Origin: SKPH01 sp051748565
Lineage (GTDB): Bacteria > Bacillota > Dethiobacteria > DTU022
Assembly: GCA_051748565.1 (NCBI GenBank)
Contig: JBNJHN010000078.1
Location: 1 to 7,648, forward strand
Length of the DNA stretch: 7,648 nucleotides
Direction of reading: 5' to 3'
Part shown: positions 1 to 6,328 of the stretch, in pieces
Layout of the letters: each line of letters starts with the position of its first letter
Numbering within the stretch: the stretch's first letter is position 1
Position numbers and translations under genes: made by a program
Notes under the pieces: model-generated
What the model saw: the letters and a program-made list of their open reading frames with translations, nothing else
Database searches by the model: none
Told to the model about the DNA's origin: nothing

Positions 1-47
1 GCATTATTCTGTAAAGAAAATTTATTTGCTCCGACTGATGGCAAGCT

Positions 48-1730
48 TTATTTCGTCGTCAATATTGCCCTGGCAAATGTGCGGTTCACGTCTTTAACTT
101 CTACCCTGGCAACCTGACCTACTTTATCACCGGCTCCTTCAACATTGATTACAAAGCCCTGTATGCGGGCAATACCGTGGCGGGGATTGGTAGCATGAGG
201 TTCTTCGATAGTCAGATCGAGAATTTCTCCTGCTTTGACCGGCAGGGCCAGTGCCTTAATCTCTTTGTGACTTCCCCGGGCAATTATGCGGTGTTGTTCG
301 ACATGAATATCTTCGCTGCCGCGGATAAATATGTGCCTGCCCAATTCCTCTTCCAGTTTTTTAAGATTACCTCCACCGCTACCGATAATAATGGCAGCAA
401 CTTCATGGTGCATTTCAACTAAGACAGCCTTGCTTTTCTCTTCCTGAAGCTGCGTCTTCAGCTCTCTCTCGATGCGTGTACTGACTACGAGCGGTGTAAG
501 CACCCTTCCCGAACCTCCACAGTAAGGGCATGGCTGCTGCAAATATTCCGAAAGATCCTGACGGACTTTCTTTCTCGTCATCTCTACCAGGCCAAGATTG
601 GTAAGCCCAAGGACGTAAGTTTTAGTACGGTCGTTTTTAATCGACACATTAAGTTTTTCAATAACTTTGCGGCGATGATCCTCGATAGCCATATCTATAA
701 AATCAATAATTATAATGCCGCCAATATCACGAAGGCGAACCTGACGGGCAATTTCTTCAGCTGCTTCCAGGTTGGTTTTCAAAATAGTATCGGCCAGATT
801 GCGGCGGCCAATATAACGGCCGGTGTTCACATCAACTACTGTTAAGGCTTCTGCTTCATCGAAAACCAGGTAGCCACCGCTTTTTAACCAAACCTGGCGG
901 GCCAGGGCTTTTTCAAGCTCTGCTTCCACCCCATAACGTTCAAAAATAGGTTCTGCTTCCTGGTATAATTTCACTTTTACTTTTAGGTGAGGTGAAATAT
1001 AATCTACAATTTCCCGAACCTTATCATACTCGTGTTCATTGTCGATCAGAAAGCTGCTGAAATCCTCGACAAAAAGATCACGGGCGATGCGACAGGTTAG
1101 AGAAAGATCCTGATAAAGGATGGCTGGAGCATCCTTTTGTTGAAATCGGGCCGATATCCGATTCCAGAGTTGAACTAAAAATTTAAGGTCCTGCTCCATT
1201 ACTTCAATTTCAACACCCTCTGCTACCGTGCGTACGATCAGTCCGAGCTCTTCCGGTTTTAGTTTCTCCACCTCACGGCGCAGCCTGTCACGCTCAGCCT
1301 GGCTTTCTATACGCCTAGATACTCCAATGTAATCTGCTCCGGGCACTAAAACCAGGTAGCGACCGGGTATTGTTATCTGACCGGTTACCCGTGCGCCTTT
1401 ACTGCTGTAAGGTTCTTTTACAACCTGAACCATTATATCTTCTCCAACCCGAAGCAGCTTTTCAATTGAGTCCCGGGCCGGCGGTGGGCTTTCATCGTCC
1501 CAATCAGTAAAAATATCATCCACGTAAAGAAAAGCATTTTTTTCAAGTCCTATGTCTACAAAAGCTGCCTGCATTCCCGGCAAAACATTGGCTACAGTCC
1601 CTTTGTAAAGATTTCCCACCACCCTTTGCTGGAGCGGTCTTTCAATATCAAGTTCTACCAACTTACCTTTTTCCAGCAGGGCGACGCGAGTTGCCCGGCT
1701 ATCACAATTGACTATAATTTTTTTATCCAC
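48..1730 (-). CDS. rng: RNase E/G family endoribonuclease with C-terminal TRAM-like domain
   Basis: Single-strand-specific endoribonuclease of the RNase E/G family, which processes rRNA and other RNAs in the cytoplasm. The 560-residue protein has an S1-like RNA-binding segment at about 36-75 (GNLYKGTVANVLPGMQAAF). The catalytic DNase I-like region includes Asp300 in VDVNTG and Asp343 in IIDFID, the two metal-binding acidic positions of the family. The zinc-link cysteines are in CPYCGG (Cys401, Cys404). Residues 440-470 contain IIGSGGGNLKKLEEELG, which resembles a KH-type glycine loop. Residues about 497-560 read as a TRAM-like beta-barrel (GIARIQGFVINVEGAG). The start is GTG: an in-frame TAA lies two codons upstream and the next Met is residue 53, inside the S1 domain. 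No strong ribosome binding site is visible; the preceding stop is seven bases away, so translational coupling is likely. The family call is very secure; RNase G rather than E is chosen by size and the lack of a long disordered tail. Confidence 0.95.
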   Translation of the reverse strand: MDKKIIVNCDSRATRVALLEKGKLVELDIERPLQQRVVGNLYKGTVANVLPGMQAAFVDIGLEKNAFLYVDDIFTDWDDESPPPARDSIEKLLRVGEDIMVQVVKEPYSSKGARVTGQITIPGRYLVLVPGADYIGVSRRIESQAERDRLRREVEKLKPEELGLIVRTVAEGVEIEVMEQDLKFLVQLWNRISARFQQKDAPAILYQDLSLTCRIARDLFVEDFSSFLIDNEHEYDKVREIVDYISPHLKVKVKLYQEAEPIFERYGVEAELEKALARQVWLKSGGYLVFDEAEALTVVDVNTGRYIGRRNLADTILKTNLEAAEEIARQVRLRDIGGIIIIDFIDMAIEDHRRKVIEKLNVSIKNDRTKTYVLGLTNLGLVEMTRKKVRQDLSEYLQQPCPYCGGSGRVLTPLVVSTRIERELKTQLQEEKSKAVLVEMHHEVAAIIIGSGGGNLKKLEEELGRHIFIRGSEDIHVEQHRIIARGSHKEIKALALPVKAGEILDLTIEEPHATNPRHGIARIQGFVINVEGAGDKVGQVARVEVKDVNRTFARAILTTK

Positions 1731-1737
1731 TATTTAC

Positions 1738-2454
1738 TCACATCCCTTCAGAAAAAGGCTGCAGGATTCCTTTTTGGTTGATAAATAAACGCTCACGGTG
1801 TAGCTGCCAATTTATGGCAAATACATCTCCGGCATCAGGATCTGAATCCAACTGCTCCAGCAGGAAAGCAGGAGAGATGCCGCCCTGACTGCCGGCCTGC
1901 AGAAGCATGTTTAATAAAGGCGACTGATCATCATTTCTATTGATTATTTCTGCCTTGATTATATAAGGGCGGACGTTAATGTAAGTTGTTTTTTTCTTTT
2001 TTGTTATACGTTGAACCATGATTTCCACTCTGGACATTAACCTTTTTAGGGCAGCCTGGACTAATTCTAAGTTAACCTCAGTACCGGATCCGCATTTCGG
2101 GGTTGCAAGGTACTGAGCAGCACCAACCCGGGAAGCCAGGGAAGGTTTATCAAGAGCAACGCCGAATGCATCCGTTAGTTCCAATCCCAAAGGCAGCTGG
2201 GGACTGAGGGTATTAATAAATTGTTCCGGCTGGATAGTTTCATTAATATATACTTCACCGTATTCTTCCGATGCAGTAACGCCAAGCGGCAGAGGCAGGG
2301 CCAGCGACAGGCGCGGATGTGGGTTATAGCCCTGACTGTAAGCCAGAGGCAGCCGGCTTCTATGCAGAGCACGCAAAAAAAGGCGCAGCATATCAAGGTG
2401 CGAAATATAGGCCAAAGACATATTACGTTTAAAAATGAAACATACCCTGTTCAT
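1738..2454 (-). CDS. DUF2344 / TIGR03936 radical SAM-associated protein
   Basis: Conserved protein of 238 residues matching the DUF2344 (TIGR03936) family, which is found beside, or fused to, TIGR03960 radical SAM proteins. No biochemical function is established to my knowledge. Family hallmarks visible are the N-terminal F-K-R-N-x-x-LAYISHLDMLRLFLRAL (residues 8-30), SQGYNPHPRLSLALPLPLGV (40-59, full motif), and TYINVRPYI (157-164) late in the protein. It is soluble, with no signal peptide or membrane segment. The ATG overlaps the TGA of the upstream radical SAM gene as ATGA, and GGAG lies six bases ahead of the ATG, so the two proteins are probably made in coupled fashion and may act as partners. 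A run of four lysines (152-155) is encoded by an A-rich tract containing A-AAA-AAG in the reading frame. The family assignment is strong; the role is unknown. Confidence 0.9.
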   Translation of the reverse strand: MNRVCFIFKRNMSLAYISHLDMLRLFLRALHRSRLPLAYSQGYNPHPRLSLALPLPLGVTASEEYGEVYINETIQPEQFINTLSPQLPLGLELTDAFGVALDKPSLASRVGAAQYLATPKCGSGTEVNLELVQAALKRLMSRVEIMVQRITKKKKTTYINVRPYIIKAEIINRNDDQSPLLNMLLQAGSQGGISPAFLLEQLDSDPDAGDVFAINWQLHRERLFINQKGILQPFSEGM

Positions 2455-4250
2455 AATTTACTCCATTCGCTCAAATTATCAGAAAGAGACTTTTGATGTT
2501 CGCGTATAAATATTTCCTTATTTACACCGCAGTTGAGATGATCCCAGGGCAGGTAGTCATCATATTTAAAACGGCGGTAAGCATAAACCCCCGGGTCAAG
2601 ATCAAGTTCCCGGAATGCCTGCTCCCAGAGATTATAAGAGAAGTGTTCATTCCATCCGTCGAAACGGCATCCCAGCTGCCAGGCTTTTTCCAACAGCGGG
2701 GCCAGGGTTCGATCCCCGCGGGCAAAAACTGCTTCCAGTAAGCTTGCCTCAGCTTCGTGCCAGCTATAATTAAATCCCGGCATTTTTTTAAAACCTTTCC
2801 GTAAAATTTGCTGGCGATCAACAACTCTTGACAGCTCCAATTGCGGCTCCCATTGAAATGGTGTATGCGCTTTAGGGACGAAGGTAGAAACAGAGACCGA
2901 AATATTCAGACTGCCCTTAACCTTATGCAAAAAGTGCCCTCTTATCCTTCGGCAAAGGCTAAGAATCGCCTCAACATCCGCATCTTCTTCAGTAGGAAGA
3001 CCAATCATAAAATATAACTTAAAGCCCTGCCAGCCGGCCTTAACCGCATCACCCAATGAGGCAAATATTTCCTCCTCGGAAATGTTTTTATTAATTACCC
3101 TGCGTAAGCGTTCAGTAGCCGCTTCTGGTGCAAAAGTCAAGCTGCTGCGTCGTCCCCGGTGCACTTGATCAGCCAGTTTTACCGAATAAGAGTCGAGGCG
3201 TAGTGATGGAAGGCTGCATTTTACATGCCTACCTGCCAGAACCTGATCCATTTCATTAAGAAGACTGTCGATCTGCGGATAGTCCGCACTACTCAGAGAC
3301 GACAGCGAGACTTCGTCATAGCCAGTGGCAGCAATTAAAGCTTCTGCCGTTTCGATAATCTTACTTTGATTTCTCCTGCGTACGGGACGAAAAATATAGC
3401 CGGCCTGGCAGAAGCGGCAGCCCCTCCCACAGCCACGGAATAGTTCGACCACAGCCCGATCATGAACTGTCTGAATATATGGGACTACAGGAGCAGTCGG
3501 GTAAGGCACACTATCCAGATCTGCTACAAAATTTTTTTTGATAACCGTCGGTGCATGAGGGGCAAGTTTCTCCATGCCAGAAAGTTTTCCATCCCGATAA
3601 ATCGGCCTGTATAATACCGGGACGTATACTCCATCAAAGGCAGAGAGCCGGGATAATATTTCACTACGACCTAAATTTTCCCTTTTTAAAACACCAAGTT
3701 CACTAAGCAGTTCCGGTAAAAATTCTTCTGCTTCACCCAGGACAAATAAATCGAAAAAAGGTGCCAGTGGTTCGGGATTAAAAGTACATGGCCCACCCCC
3801 GATTACCAGGGGGTCGCTTTCACCGCGCCTGCTGCTGTAAAGGGGTATAGAGGCCAGATCAAGCATATTGAGTACATTTGTATAACTTAATTCGTACTGC
3901 AGGGAGAAACCAACCACATCGAAATCAGTTAAAAGTTTTTGACTTTCAAGGGCAAAAAGCGGCTGATCATGCTCACGCATTAAATCTTCCATGTCTGCTG
4001 CCGGGGCAAAAACACGTTCCATAAGCAAATCAGGTTTGCTGTTAACACTTTCATAGAGTATTTTCAAACCCTGGTTGGACATCCCCACCTCATAAAGATC
4101 AGGAAAGGCAAAAGCCATTCGTAATGCCACCTGATCATGATCTTTCAGGCAGGCATTCCACTCATTACCAAGGTATCGGCCCGGTTTACGGACCTTAGAA
4201 AGCAAATCATTAATTTTACCTTTTTCAAAAGGCATCCAGCTCACCATCAT
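2451..4250 (-). CDS. TIGR03960-type radical SAM protein with B12-binding-like N-terminus
   Basis: Radical SAM protein of 599 residues, probably a [4Fe-4S] enzyme that cleaves S-adenosylmethionine; its substrate is unknown. The cluster motif CGRGCRFC (Cys274, Cys278, Cys281) has the canonical CX3CX2C spacing. The barrel continues with TFAPEAATERLRRVINKN (372-389) and GFKLYFMIGLPTEED (409-423). The N-terminal 40-190 region resembles a B12-binding fold (MAFAFPDLYEVGMSNQGLKI, VVGFSLQYELSYTNVLNML, IGGGP), but I see no DxHxxG cobalamin ligand. The family's early RYLGNEWN motif is at 25-32. Starts are ambiguous: the tandem ATG at 4250/4247 has no ribosome binding site, while an ATG at 4235 is preceded by GGTGA five bases upstream. 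The gene opens a three-gene unit with the DUF2344 gene (four-base overlap) and RNase G. Family is secure; function is not. Confidence 0.93.
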   Translation of the reverse strand: MMVSWMPFEKGKINDLLSKVRKPGRYLGNEWNACLKDHDQVALRMAFAFPDLYEVGMSNQGLKILYESVNSKPDLLMERVFAPAADMEDLMREHDQPLFALESQKLLTDFDVVGFSLQYELSYTNVLNMLDLASIPLYSSRRGESDPLVIGGGPCTFNPEPLAPFFDLFVLGEAEEFLPELLSELGVLKRENLGRSEILSRLSAFDGVYVPVLYRPIYRDGKLSGMEKLAPHAPTVIKKNFVADLDSVPYPTAPVVPYIQTVHDRAVVELFRGCGRGCRFCQAGYIFRPVRRRNQSKIIETAEALIAATGYDEVSLSSLSSADYPQIDSLLNEMDQVLAGRHVKCSLPSLRLDSYSVKLADQVHRGRRSSLTFAPEAATERLRRVINKNISEEEIFASLGDAVKAGWQGFKLYFMIGLPTEEDADVEAILSLCRRIRGHFLHKVKGSLNISVSVSTFVPKAHTPFQWEPQLELSRVVDRQQILRKGFKKMPGFNYSWHEAEASLLEAVFARGDRTLAPLLEKAWQLGCRFDGWNEHFSYNLWEQAFRELDLDPGVYAYRRFKYDDYLPWDHLNCGVNKEIFIREHQKSLSDNLSEWSKL

Positions 4251-4290
4251 TGTTTTAAATTAATTTAAAATATTCTTGAATAGAAACTTG

Positions 4291-4296
4291 ATTATA
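4291..4296 (-). promoter_or_regulatory. Candidate -10 element for the radical SAM-DUF2344-rng unit
   Basis: A consensus TATAAT hexamer on the minus strand lies about 40 bases ahead of the radical SAM start. No good -35 exists at 16-18 bases: the sequence there falls in the inverted repeat and matches TTGACA at only about two positions. If real, the promoter would depend on an activator or be controlled through the repeat. An alternative is an extended -10, TG-G-TATCAT, at 4354-4362, which would place the inverted repeat in a leader of roughly 100 bases. Both are weak calls in AT-rich DNA. Confidence 0.3.
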
Positions 4297-4301
4297 TTGA
4301 C

Positions 4302-4330
4302 AGGGATAAGAAGTCCGACCTCTTATCCCT
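4302..4330. repeat. Perfect 10-base inverted repeat in the radC/radical SAM gap
   Basis: AGGGATAAGA (4302-4311) and TCTTATCCCT (4321-4330) are exact reverse complements separated by nine bases. Inside the loop GT (4313-4314) can pair with AC (4318-4319), which would extend the stem after one mismatch. It is the most prominent structure in the 139-base gap between radC and the radical SAM gene. Neither side has a T-run, so it is not a typical intrinsic terminator. Its position just before a TATAAT hexamer (minus strand) makes a protein-binding operator, or a leader hairpin if transcription starts further upstream, the more attractive readings. The repeat is seen directly; the role is inferred. 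Confidence 0.7.
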
Positions 4331-4389
4331 AGCTTATCAATTACTTTGCTCCTATGATACCATATAATTCCTGAAAATATAAGATTCTC

Positions 4390-5079
4390 CTAGATAAGAC
4401 CTTTTTCCCTGAAACTAAAAAAACAACCGTCACCGATGATGATATGATCTCGTATGGAGACTCCTAAAATATTGCCCGCATCCACAAGCCGCCTCGTTAC
4501 AGCCAGATCTTCCTGGCTCGGTGACGGGTCTCCACTAGGATGATTATGAAAAAGTATTACCGAAGCAGCACTTTTACGCATAGGTATGTTAAATATCTCC
4601 CGGGGATGAACGATTGATGCACTGAGGCTCCCCACCGAAATTTCTTCTTTGGAAATAACCTGGTTTTTAGTATTTAGAAGCAAGATCTTGAAATATTCTT
4701 TTTTCTTGTAACGTAGTTCTTCCATAAATAGATCTGCAGCCTGCCTGGGGCTGGTTATACTGTCACCTCTCTCAGGGGGTGTTGTAGCCAACCTGGAACC
4801 CAATTCGAGGGCAGCTTTAATCATCACCGCCTTGTCGGGGCCGATACCTTTGTTTTCCTGCAGTTCCTCCAGGGAAAGAAAAGGTAAATTTCTCAGCCCC
4901 CCGCCCCGGGCAAGAACTTTCATCGCCACCTGGATAGCTGACTGATCCCTGTTGCCAACACGAAGCAGGATTGCCAGCAGTTCTGCATTTGAAAGTGCCT
5001 CGGCTCCCAGATTTATCAGTTTCTCCCGCGGCCGTTCCTCAGGAGGCAAATCCCTAATCATTATTGATTCATTATTCAT
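4390..5079 (-). CDS. radC: RadC family JAB1/MPN-domain protein
   Basis: RadC-type protein with a helix-hairpin-helix N-terminal part and a C-terminal JAB1/MPN metalloprotease-like domain. Although historically named a DNA repair protein, its actual activity is unsettled. With the start at 5079 it has 229 residues, the normal family size. RDLPPEERPREKL begins at about residue 9, as usual for the family, and a helix-hairpin-helix-like segment (LQENKGIGPDKAVMIKAAL) lies at 73-91. The metal-binding signature HNHPSGDPSPSQED (178-191) is intact, supplying His178, His180 and Asp191. The chosen start has AGGAAAGGA eight bases upstream. An in-frame ATG at 5100 would add seven residues but lacks a comparable site, and one at 5088 has that site directly abutting it. 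It follows maf by 26 bases. Maf-RadC adjacency is common in Firmicutes, but the usual next gene, mreB, is missing here. Confidence 0.93.
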   Translation of the reverse strand: MNNESIMIRDLPPEERPREKLINLGAEALSNAELLAILLRVGNRDQSAIQVAMKVLARGGGLRNLPFLSLEELQENKGIGPDKAVMIKAALELGSRLATTPPERGDSITSPRQAADLFMEELRYKKKEYFKILLLNTKNQVISKEEISVGSLSASIVHPREIFNIPMRKSAASVILFHNHPSGDPSPSQEDLAVTRRLVDAGNILGVSIRDHIIIGDGCFFSFREKGLI

Positions 5080-5087
5080 GGTCGCCA

Positions 5088-5096
5088 TCCTTTCCT
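5088..5096 (-). promoter_or_regulatory. Ribosome binding site deciding the radC start
   Basis: AGGAAAGGA on the minus strand sits eight bases ahead of the ATG at 5079 and lies inside the longer alternative reading frame beginning at 5100. The 5100 ATG is preceded only by TAGAAGCA, so the shorter protein is favoured. Confidence 0.65.
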
Positions 5097-5105
5097 GCAT
5101 TGCTT

Positions 5106-5675
5106 CTATATTGTGACATGCATTTTTTTCAACATATTGTATAGAAGGTTTAAAGGCAGCCCCACAACGTTAAAGTAGCAGCCTTCAATTTTTTCCACGA
5201 ACAGGGCCGCCTTACCCTGTATCCCATAAGCACCGGCTTTATCTAAAGGTTCGCCTGTTGCCACATAGGCATCCAGCTCAGTTTCAGTTAGACTTGTCAT
5301 CCACACTTTAGTGGTTGAGGTTCTGTTTTCGTATTTCCCGGAAGCAGCATCAAGTACAGTCAAGCCGGTTAAAACCAGATGTTGATTCCCGCTCAGGAGC
5401 CGGAGTGTTTGCAAGGCTTCTTTCTGATTAACAGGTTTACCGATAGTTGCCCCCCTGTAAAGAACTACCGTGTCTGCCGCAATGATTATTCCTTCCTCCA
5501 GGCGGTCGGAAACTGCAAGGGCTTTTTCAAGAGAAAGCTGGATGACCATTTCATAAGGCGGCAGGTTGTTGCATTTTTCTTCAGCAATATCAGGTATTAT
5601 TATTTTAAAAGGTACTCCAACCTGGTGGAGAAGTTCGGCCCGGCGTGGAGATGCAGAAGCAAGTACCAGGGTCAT
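5106..5675 (-). CDS. maf: Maf family nucleoside triphosphate pyrophosphatase
   Basis: Maf/YhdE-like pyrophosphatase that hydrolyses non-canonical or pyrimidine nucleoside triphosphates (dTTP/UTP in characterised relatives) to monophosphates, acting as a house-cleaning enzyme and linked to septum control in Bacillus. The 189 residues are full length. Motifs in order: LASASPRRAELL (4-15) at the phosphate-binding loop, LEKA (49-52), AADTVV with catalytic Asp68, IGKP (78-81), LDKAGAYGIQGKA (144-156), and EGCYFNVVGLPL (164-175). The ATG overlaps the upstream Gx-transporter TGA as ATGA, and AAAGGTGG (5682-5689) is well placed six bases upstream, so the start is firm and the pair is probably translationally coupled. 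The DKAGAYGIQG motif and overall size resemble the YhdE/BSU-Maf branch more than YceF; I did not test the specificity. Confidence 0.96.
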   Translation of the reverse strand: MTLVLASASPRRAELLHQVGVPFKIIIPDIAEEKCNNLPPYEMVIQLSLEKALAVSDRLEEGIIIAADTVVLYRGATIGKPVNQKEALQTLRLLSGNQHLVLTGLTVLDAASGKYENRTSTTKVWMTSLTETELDAYVATGEPLDKAGAYGIQGKAALFVEKIEGCYFNVVGLPLNLLYNMLKKMHVTI

Positions 5676-6235
5676 AGGTGACCACCTTTCTTGCTCTTCA
5701 TAAGCATCCGTCTGGTCACCCCTTCAAGGAAATTGGCAGTAATACCGGTAAAAATTCCTGTTGGTACGGACAAAAGCAGAAGCAGGGGATAATATCCCAG
5801 CAACAGGTCCGGATTGGAAATAATCAGGCTGGCCAAACCCAGCTGTGTCAGGTTATGAGCCGCAGCACCAAGTACACTTACCGAAATAAGACTAACAAGA
5901 CCCTTATTCTGTAATAAAAGGACCAGGGCCATGACCAGGCAGCTTGTAATACCGGCACTTAAACTCAGCCAAAAACCGAAACCGAAAAGGCCGCCAACGA
6001 AGAGGCTTCCAAGAATAGAACGAATGATAGCTATAAGAAGCCCACTGCGTAAACCGAAAAGGATCAGGGCTAAGAGGGTGATAACATTGGCCAGCCCGAG
6101 CCTTACCCCGGGAACCGGCATCGGCAGCGGCAGGGCTGATTCTACAGTGTGGATAACCACAGCAAATGTGATCAAAACTGCCAGGTAAGTCAAATAATTT
6201 AAACGGCTCCGCATTTTGAAACCCGTTTGGACCAT
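5672..6235 (-). CDS. Gx transporter family / heptaprenyl diphosphate synthase component I-like membrane protein
   Basis: Integral membrane protein of 187 residues in the Gx transporter family (the Pfam family named heptaprenyl diphosphate synthase component I). That name is historical, and this protein looks like a small-molecule carrier resembling ECF substrate-binding subunits, not a prenyl synthase. About five or six hydrophobic helices are visible (roughly 13-34, 47-62, 64-82, 84-108, 113-140, 147-172). Family motifs are LPMPVPGVRLGLANVITLLA (37-56), RSILGSLFVGGL (72-83) and GAAAHNLTQLG (123-133). The short basic C-terminal tail (RRMLMKSKKGG) suggests a cytoplasmic end. AGGAG (6242-6246) six bases before the ATG supports the start. 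It lies between apbE and maf, a common Clostridia arrangement. A NusG-domain-II gene often found between apbE and this gene is absent. Substrate unknown. Confidence 0.88.
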   Translation of the reverse strand: MVQTGFKMRSRLNYLTYLAVLITFAVVIHTVESALPLPMPVPGVRLGLANVITLLALILFGLRSGLLIAIIRSILGSLFVGGLFGFGFWLSLSAGITSCLVMALVLLLQNKGLVSLISVSVLGAAAHNLTQLGLASLIISNPDLLLGYYPLLLLLSVPTGIFTGITANFLEGVTRRMLMKSKKGGHL

Positions 6236-6328
6236 AATAATCTCCTATCAAAGTGATGGTTAACAACGTTTAAAAATCTTCAACCTCACCCTAATCGTAT
6301 CCTGTCACTTAAGTAGCTAAATATAATT

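Noticed and set aside
1..47. Terminator or leader after RNase G
   Set aside because: The 47 AT-rich bases show no convincing stem or T-run, and the region is cut by the window edge.
177..422. Plus-strand open frame of 81 codons
   Set aside because: It lies wholly opposite the conserved C-terminal part of RNase G, has no family resemblance and no supporting signals; it is a shadow of the real gene.
2221..2741. Two plus-strand open frames (2221-2496 and 2493-2741) adjoining each other
   Set aside because: Both are antisense to the conserved DUF2344 and radical SAM genes and have no recognisable protein features.
4297..4302. TTGACA on the plus strand as a promoter
   Set aside because: No good -10 lies 16-18 bases downstream and there is no plus-strand gene to serve.
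4302..4330. Intrinsic terminator after radC
   Set aside because: The stem is perfect, but only four of ten pairs are GC and neither strand has a T-run after it, so termination is not supported; it is listed as an inverted repeat instead.
4331..4342. Tiny leader frame TTG-ATA-AGC-TAG on the minus strand preceded by AGGAG
   Set aside because: Only three codons with no regulatory residues; most likely coincidence.
5904..6266. Minus-strand frame of 120 codons overlapping the Gx-transporter gene
   Set aside because: It is out of frame with the well-supported membrane protein, and its composition (rich in Cys, Tyr, Pro, Arg) is typical of a shadow frame.
6253..6289. Imperfect hairpin between apbE and the Gx-transporter gene
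   Set aside because: GTGATGGTT and AACCTCAC pair with one bulged base, but the loop is 20 bases and only TTT follows, too weak for a terminator or a named regulatory RNA.
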